Below are positions 32,288 through 36,511 of a DNA stretch of 36,511 bases, one piece after another; positions within the stretch are counted from its first letter, which is position 1, and each line of letters begins with the position of its first letter. A program made the translations under genes and the position numbers. The stretch is from Deltaproteobacteria bacterium. GTDB lineage: Bacteria; Myxococcota_A; Polyangia; Polyangiales; Houyiibacteriaceae. Below the pieces are notes generated by a model. That model ran no database searches. It was not told the DNA's origin and worked only from the letters and a program-made list of their open reading frames with translations. Location: positions 1 through 36,511 of the forward strand of contig SHLP01000024.1 in the NCBI GenBank assembly GCA_004283055.1, in the 5' to 3' direction.

Positions 32288-32788
32288 CTAGTTCGAGAAT
32301 CTGTACACGAGGTTCGCCTTGGCGATTACCGCGTGCGGAATGGAAAGAACCTTGCCGTCTTGGTCCAGCTCGATGTTTTGATCGACGACCCTGACGAGCG
32401 TCCCGCGGAAACGGCGCTGTCGGTCGATCGGGGTTTCGGTCTTCACTTTGACCTCGTGGCCCGAAAAACGTTCGAAGTCTGAAAGCTTGACCAGCGGTCG
32501 CTCCAGCCCCGGCGAGCTCACCTCGAGGCGAAACGCGCCCGAGGGAAGCCGGTCCTGATGAACCTCCAAGCTGGTCGATACGTCTCGACTGACGGCCGTG
32601 CAGTCCTCGAGCGAAACCCCGCTGCCGACCTCCAAACCTGGCACGGCTCGGTCGATAATCACCCGAATCACGGCGCCCTTCGGCTCCCGCAGATAGCGCA
32701 CGTCGACCAGCTCGACACCGTGACTGAGGCAAATTGGTTCGATTAACTGATGCAATTCCTGGACGAGCTGTGAGGTGGCCTGAGGCAA
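32288..32788 (-). CDS. rimP: ribosome maturation factor RimP
   Basis: The RimP family is recognised from ICLSHGVELVDVRYLREPKG, VIRVIIDRAV, SLEDCTAVSRDVSTSLEVHQ, RLEVSSPGLERPL and the C-terminal SH3-like RFRGTLVRVVDQNIELDQDG. It assists 30S assembly. The start is placed at TTG 32788 (LPQATSQLVQELH, 166 residues), because the frame further upstream encodes the leader hairpin and is Pro-rich; TTG 32851 is an alternative in the same frame. A promoter-like pair and a terminator-like hairpin lie upstream. Confidence 0.93.
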   Translation of the reverse strand: MPQATSQLVQELHQLIEPICLSHGVELVDVRYLREPKGAVIRVIIDRAVPGLEVGSGVSLEDCTAVSRDVSTSLEVHQDRLPSGAFRLEVSSPGLERPLVKLSDFERFSGHEVKVKTETPIDRQRRFRGTLVRVVDQNIELDQDGKVLSIPHAVIAKANLVYRFSN

Positions 32789-32808
32789 TTGTCGCTCTGG
32801 GTCGCTAA

Positions 32809-32841
32809 ACGAAAAATGGGCGGGCCGTGGCGGCCCACCCA
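32809..32841 (-). terminator. terminator-like hairpin in the rimP-nusA-infB leader (candidate attenuator)
   Basis: On the minus strand TGGGTGGGCCG-CCA-CGGCCCGCCCA (32841-32817) forms an 11-bp GC stem with one U-G pair, followed by ATTTTTCGTTT (to about 32809). It lies between the promoter candidate at 32870-32898 and the rimP start at 32788. No minus-strand gene ends here, so it acts inside the operon's own leader. Confidence 0.6.
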
Positions 32842-32869
32842 AGAGAGGCAAACCAAATTTTCAGGCCGG

Positions 32870-32898
32870 CACCTACCACAGCGCCCCACCCCCCGCAA
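32870..32898 (-). promoter_or_regulatory. candidate promoter of the rimP-nusA-ylxRQ-infB-rbfA-nrnA-truB operon
   Basis: On the minus strand TTGCGG (32898-32893) and TAGGTG (32875-32870) are separated by 17 bases. Transcription would start near 32863, leaving about 75 bases of leader that contains the attenuator-like hairpin. The -10 resembles other TAGxxx elements in this window. Confidence 0.45.
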
Positions 32899-33001
32899 GC
32901 AAAGCGACGCCCTAACGCTTTGCGTCGTTGACAGCGTGAAAGGCATCTTGGTATGCCCCGCCAGTAGCCCCGCCGGATCGGCGCGGGAGCAGGAGGAAAG
33001 C

Positions 33002-33913
33002 ATGATCCGTTCGTTGAATATCGGGCACAGGGTTGCCCTTGTAAGCCTGGCTGCCGTGGTGGCCAGTTGTGGGTCGACCCGTGAGTCTGCCTGGGATACC
33101 AGCGCAGGTTCCGTTCAACTCGATGACGCTGCTCGCGCGCAGGTCGCCCAGCTCATGGCCGCTGCCGACGCAGCGTGGGCCAATCGTGGAGATCAGGCGC
33201 AGGCAAAAGCCGCGGTCGACGCATGGAATCAGGCGGCGGAAATCGACCCCACCAACGTAGCGGCGCTGAACGAGCTGGCGCATGCGATCTACTTCTACGC
33301 AGATTGTCACCTCCGCTTCGACGAGGACAATCCCGACGCGTACAAGGACATGCACGAAACCGGCACGCGTGCGGCCGAGCGCGCGCTGTCCGCAATGTCC
33401 CCCGCGTTTGCCGAGAAGATGGCGTCGGGCGAGCGCATCGAGGATGCGATCAGCGTTCTCAACAGCTCGGCCGTTCCCGCGCTCTACTGGCGGGCCTCGA
33501 ACCTCGGCCGCTGGGCCACGCTCGAGAGCTTCGCAACCCTGCTCTCGTACAAAGATGAGATTCGTGAGGTCATGGAGTTCTGCCTCGCGGGCAATCCTGA
33601 CTACTTCTACAGCGGTCCCAACCGCTACTTCGGCGTCTTCTACGCCAAGGCACCGGGCTTCGCAGGCGGCGACATGAAGAAGTCAGCCGCGTTCTTCAAC
33701 ACGGCGATCGAAGCCTACCCGAACTACTTCGGCACTCGAATCCTGATGGCGGAGGAATGGGCGATCAAAGAAGACAATCGCCCGCTCTTCGAAGAGCTGG
33801 TGAACTTCGTTTTGCAGAGCGACCCCAACGTCATGCCGGAAATCGCTCCCGAGAGCATGTGCGAGCAGCGGAAGGCCAAGAAGATGATGGCCGAAATCGA
33901 CGACACGTTCTGA
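33002..33913 (+). CDS. TRAP-transporter-associated TatT component (TPR-like lipoprotein)
   Basis: The 303-residue protein starts at ATG 33002 (AGGAGGAAAGC upstream). A lipoprotein signal ends VASC (Cys23). The body is helical TPR-like: QAKAAVDAWNQAAEIDPTNV, ALNELAHAIYFYADCHLRFD, and later YFYSGPNRYFGVFYAKAPGF. This is the TatT (Treponema TP0956-like) family, which forms an alpha-helical trimer that collaborates with a TRAP solute-binding protein (TatP). Its partner follows 54 bases downstream. It is periplasmic and lipid-anchored. Confidence 0.85.
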   Translation: MIRSLNIGHRVALVSLAAVVASCGSTRESAWDTSAGSVQLDDAARAQVAQLMAAADAAWANRGDQAQAKAAVDAWNQAAEIDPTNVAALNELAHAIYFYADCHLRFDEDNPDAYKDMHETGTRAAERALSAMSPAFAEKMASGERIEDAISVLNSSAVPALYWRASNLGRWATLESFATLLSYKDEIREVMEFCLAGNPDYFYSGPNRYFGVFYAKAPGFAGGDMKKSAAFFNTAIEAYPNYFGTRILMAEEWAIKEDNRPLFEELVNFVLQSDPNVMPEIAPESMCEQRKAKKMMAEIDDTF

Positions 33914-33967
33914 TCTGAATAGGCCCACGCGCTGAAGCGTCCACAGGGCCAGCCCAAGGAGAATCCA

Positions 33968-34981
33968 ATGCGTAAGTCCAGTGCCTTTGTTGCGGCGTTT
34001 TTCGCCCTTTCCTTCCTGTTTGCCGGACCCGCTCCAGCATCGGCACAGGAATACGTCTTGGAGATGGGGACAGTGGTCCCCGCGGGCAGCCCGTGGGCGA
34101 TGCAGCTCAAGCGCCTCAAGAAGTACGTCGAAGAAAAGACCGAACGCCGAGTGAAGGTGAAGCTTCGCCTTGGCGGCTCAAACGAGCGCTCGCTCGCGCG
34201 TCGAACCCAGATGGGAAGCAAGCAGGGCTTCGCTGGGTCCGTCGGCGGCCTGAGCTCCATCGTTCGGGAGGTCAACGTTCTCGAAGCCCCGTACGTCTTC
34301 GACACCGTCCAGCAGGCCGACAAAGCGCTCGATGACCCCGAAGTCCTGAAGCAGGTGCGGGCCATCCTCGAGAAGCAACAGCTGGTCTTTGCGCTTTGGG
34401 GGGAGAACGGCTTTCGCTCCTACTTCAGCCGGCGGCCCATCCGAAGCCCCGACGACATGAAGGGAGTCCGATACCGTTCGCAAGAGGCGGTCGCCCACGT
34501 GGAAGCGTACAAAGCGATTGGCGCGAGCCCGGTCACCATCGATGTCGCGAACACGATGACTAGCCTCCAGACCGGCGTCGTCGACGGTTTCGACAACACG
34601 CCGCTCTTCGCGATGGCGACGACCTGGTACCAGGGCCTCGACGACGACGAACGCAACCTGATCCTCTCGAAGCATTCCTACCAGCCGGGCATCGTCGTCT
34701 ACTCCAAGAAGTGGTTCGACAAACTCCCCAAGGACATTCAGGAGATCTTGCTCACGGTCCCGTACGACCTCACGACCTGGGGCCGTGAACAGGTTCGCAA
34801 GATGGAGCCGGTCTTGATCAAGAACCTGGTCCGCTACGGCTACGACATCCACGAACCATCGAGCGCGGAGCTCCAGAAGTTCAAGGACAAGGAAAAGGGT
34901 GTCCCGGAGAGTGTCGCAAAGCAGGTCGGCCCCGCAGGGCAGAAGTTGCTCAAGGCCGTCCGCGCTGCGCTGGCCAAATAG
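33968..34981 (+). CDS. TRAP-type periplasmic solute-binding protein (DctP/TatP family)
   Basis: The 337-residue protein has a signal peptide (KSSAFVAAFFALSFLFAG, cut near ASAQEY) and AAGGAG eight bases before the ATG. The DctP fold is recognised from EMGTVVPAGSPWAMQLKRLK, GGSNERSLARRTQMGSKQGF, LEAPYVFDTVQQADKALDDP, PIRSPDDMKGVRYRSQEAVA and VDGFDNTPLFAMATTWYQGL. Such proteins bind organic acids or other small ligands for a DctQ/DctM permease. Neither permease subunit is encoded next to it in this window; the following gene, on the other strand, is an L,D-transpeptidase. The ligand is unknown. Confidence 0.9.
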   Translation: MRKSSAFVAAFFALSFLFAGPAPASAQEYVLEMGTVVPAGSPWAMQLKRLKKYVEEKTERRVKVKLRLGGSNERSLARRTQMGSKQGFAGSVGGLSSIVREVNVLEAPYVFDTVQQADKALDDPEVLKQVRAILEKQQLVFALWGENGFRSYFSRRPIRSPDDMKGVRYRSQEAVAHVEAYKAIGASPVTIDVANTMTSLQTGVVDGFDNTPLFAMATTWYQGLDDDERNLILSKHSYQPGIVVYSKKWFDKLPKDIQEILLTVPYDLTTWGREQVRKMEPVLIKNLVRYGYDIHEPSSAELQKFKDKEKGVPESVAKQVGPAGQKLLKAVRAALAK

Positions 34982-34990
34982 CTCCGTGCT

Positions 34991-35005
34991 CATCGCGAGG
35001 CGATG
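34991..35005. terminator. small symmetric hairpin between convergent genes
   Basis: CATCGC (34991-34996) and GCGATG (35000-35005) pair around GAG, between the TatP stop and the L,D-transpeptidase stop. There is no T-run on either side, so termination is only plausible. Confidence 0.3.
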
Positions 35006-35008
35006 ACT

Positions 35009-36421
35009 TCACGGGGTTTCACCGTGGACGTGAACCCAGGTCCCAGGGTTGTCCTCGGTGGCCATCCCCCCGTGCCAGCTATCCGGAAGGTCGGGCCCGG
35101 CCCAGTTGAACAGCCATTTCGCGTCGTAAGGCGCTAGATTGATGCAGCCGTGGCTTCGCGGGCGGCCGAAACGGTCATGCCAGAACGCGCTGTGGAAGGC
35201 GTACGCCCCTTTGAAGTACATGACGTACGGAACGTCCTCGAGCGAATACGGGGGCTCACCGGGCTCGTCGTTGTCCATGGTGGAGGTCAGATGCTTGCCG
35301 CGAATGCGGAACAGGCCCTTGGGTGTGAGGTAGCTCTGCTCGGGGCTGGGCGCCTTTGAGCGTCCCGAAGACATCAGGGTGACATAGCGCGGCTGTTTCC
35401 ACGCGTATGCGACCAGGATCTGTCGGGTCAGGTCGACGTCGATCCAGCGGTCCCCTTCCGCAATCGGCTCGGGCGGTGCACTGGGCTCGACGACCATGAC
35501 CTCGGCCTCGCGAACCAAGCGTTCGTCCCCGACGACGAGGTAGAGATCGTCATCGATCCGGCGTCGCGACTGCACGGCGAGCCACGACCGACGCGGGAGT
35601 CGCTCTCGAGTGGCTTTGAGCTTTCCCCGACTGTTGAGCTGGTAGATCGTCGTCTGCTCGCGCCGAGTTAGGGCCACCGGCAGACTCCAGCGGCCGTCGC
35701 CGAGCGCCTGACCCCGAAACCGGCTCCAATCCTTGCGGCGGAGCTCCTTGGCGGCCACGAAACCGTTTTGCTGCGTGCGCCAGTAGGTTTCGCCGTCTCG
35801 TTCAAAGCTTCGGTCGAGCGTCACGTAGAATCCGGGTTGAAGGATCCGCAGCACGACGGGGTTGTTGACGAGCGCGGCCGCCTCAGGCTCCTCCGTCGCC
35901 GACGCCTCGACCCCGCCGTCTTCCGAGCTCGGGGGAATCGTGTACAGCTCATCGGTCTTCGGGATCCGCCGGTAGAGAGGTGCCTTTCGGCGAACCGTCA
36001 CGTACTCGTACGGCATGTCGGCGTCACGGTCCGGCTGCCGCGCACGGAGCTCGGGGAGACGGTCGCCCGAGAACACGAGGATGTCCCGCGTCCGGCACGC
36101 AAAGCCGCCGGTGTCGAGCTCATACCAGCCGTCCTCGCAGCCCTCGAAGCCAACGGGCTCGGTCGTGGTCGAGTGAAGGAGCGCCCCCGCGCGCAGGTAG
36201 CCGAGGCGAACGCCTTCCGGGCTCGGCGCCGATCGGACGGGCGTGACGAAGCGCTTGGCAAACACGCGCTGCGGCGGCCCTAGATCGCGCGGTTTCGATG
36301 GAAGCTCCGCCTCGAGAAAGGCAAGCGGGTCATCGGCCTGACAGCCGCTGACCGAAAAAACAGCCAAAGCGACGATCGCCACGCAGCCGAGGTCCATCTC
36401 TGTTCGTCGTGTGCGCTGCAC
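35009..36421 (-). CDS. L,D-transpeptidase (YkuD) lipoprotein
   Basis: The 470-residue protein (GTG 36421 is preferred, because only it gives the positive n-region QRTRRTE before the hydrophobic stretch; ATG 36397 is the alternative) has a lipobox FSVSGC. The N-terminal two thirds contain SH3-like beta segments, e.g. VTVRRKAPLYRRIPKTDELY. The YkuD catalytic domain is C-terminal: YAFHSAFWHDRFGRPRSHGC with HGCIN (His424, Cys426). The active Cys and His are present. Such enzymes form 3-3 peptidoglycan cross-links or attach lipoproteins to the wall. It is convergent with the TRAP genes and divergent from a gene fragment at the window edge. Confidence 0.9.
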   Translation of the reverse strand: MQRTRRTEMDLGCVAIVALAVFSVSGCQADDPLAFLEAELPSKPRDLGPPQRVFAKRFVTPVRSAPSPEGVRLGYLRAGALLHSTTTEPVGFEGCEDGWYELDTGGFACRTRDILVFSGDRLPELRARQPDRDADMPYEYVTVRRKAPLYRRIPKTDELYTIPPSSEDGGVEASATEEPEAAALVNNPVVLRILQPGFYVTLDRSFERDGETYWRTQQNGFVAAKELRRKDWSRFRGQALGDGRWSLPVALTRREQTTIYQLNSRGKLKATRERLPRRSWLAVQSRRRIDDDLYLVVGDERLVREAEVMVVEPSAPPEPIAEGDRWIDVDLTRQILVAYAWKQPRYVTLMSSGRSKAPSPEQSYLTPKGLFRIRGKHLTSTMDNDEPGEPPYSLEDVPYVMYFKGAYAFHSAFWHDRFGRPRSHGCINLAPYDAKWLFNWAGPDLPDSWHGGMATEDNPGTWVHVHGETP

Positions 36422-36451
36422 AGCCTTGGTCTGCTACGAACTGTCACTGGG

Positions 36452-36511
36452 ATGAGCACCGGTCAACAACTCGAAGCGTTTTCCACGACGTTCGGGCTCG
36501 TGGCATCCCTC
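36452..36511 (+). CDS. possible gene start truncated by the window edge
   Basis: ATG 36452 opens a frame (MSTGQQLEAFSTTFGLVASL) that runs to the last base. It is divergent from the L,D-transpeptidase, and CACTGGG is the only hint of a ribosome-binding site. Too short to identify. Confidence 0.3.
   Translation, partial: MSTGQQLEAFSTTFGLVASL

Overview
This is a high-GC chromosomal segment of about 36.5 kb. It most likely comes from a Myxococcota/deltaproteobacterial-type bacterium. The supports are a Hanks-type Ser/Thr kinase, a PHA-regulator-type DNA-binding protein, a TatT/TatP TRAP pair, many lipoproteins, and a rimP-nusA-ylxR/Q-infB-rbfA-nrnA-truB core operon. Phylum assignment is an inference from gene content; no rRNA gene is present to confirm it.

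The left third (1-10.8 kb) is accessory in character. It opens with REP-like direct repeats in front of a REP-associated (Y1, HUH) transposase. Then come an alpha/beta hydrolase, a broken ribbon-helix-helix gene, small membrane or secreted proteins, a degraded peptidoglycan-binding gene, an S9 peptidase lipoprotein, a truncated MDR oxidoreductase, a lipoprotein, a CspA-type cold-shock protein and a stand-alone LOV-like PAS protein without the photoactive cysteine. Four copies of a previously unlabelled intergenic repeat (core GACATAAC, then GGGCTA 48-49 bases later in three copies) lie at about 4.3, 8.4, 8.8 and 9.7 kb. Three of them bracket the cspA and PAS genes.

The middle (10.8-22.3 kb) holds a Ser/Thr kinase convergent with a large coiled-coil protein, a PHA-regulator-like gene followed by an ECF sigma/anti-sigma pair, a leucine-rich-variant repeat protein, a TatA-type translocase subunit, a HAD phosphatase plus methyltransferase pair, a sulfotransferase, aconitase (acnA) and tRNA-Cys(GCA).

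The right third runs leftward on the minus strand from a promoter and leader near 32.9 kb: rimP, nusA, a ylxR-ylxQ fusion, infB, DUF503, rbfA, nrnA and truB, with an FAD oxidoreductase/UDP-galactopyranose-mutase-like gene one base beyond truB. These genes link ribosome maturation, transcription elongation/antitermination, translation initiation, nanoRNA turnover and tRNA modification. Several are joined by 4-base start/stop overlaps. A hairpin with a T-run sits in the leader upstream of rimP and looks like an attenuator. A di-haem cytochrome c peroxidase lipoprotein lies just downstream of this block.

The right edge carries a TatT-TatP periplasmic TRAP pair without its membrane subunits, an L,D-transpeptidase lipoprotein and the first codons of a possible further gene. 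The best candidates for something undescribed are the 48-base-spaced intergenic repeat family and the leader attenuator of the rimP-nusA-infB operon.
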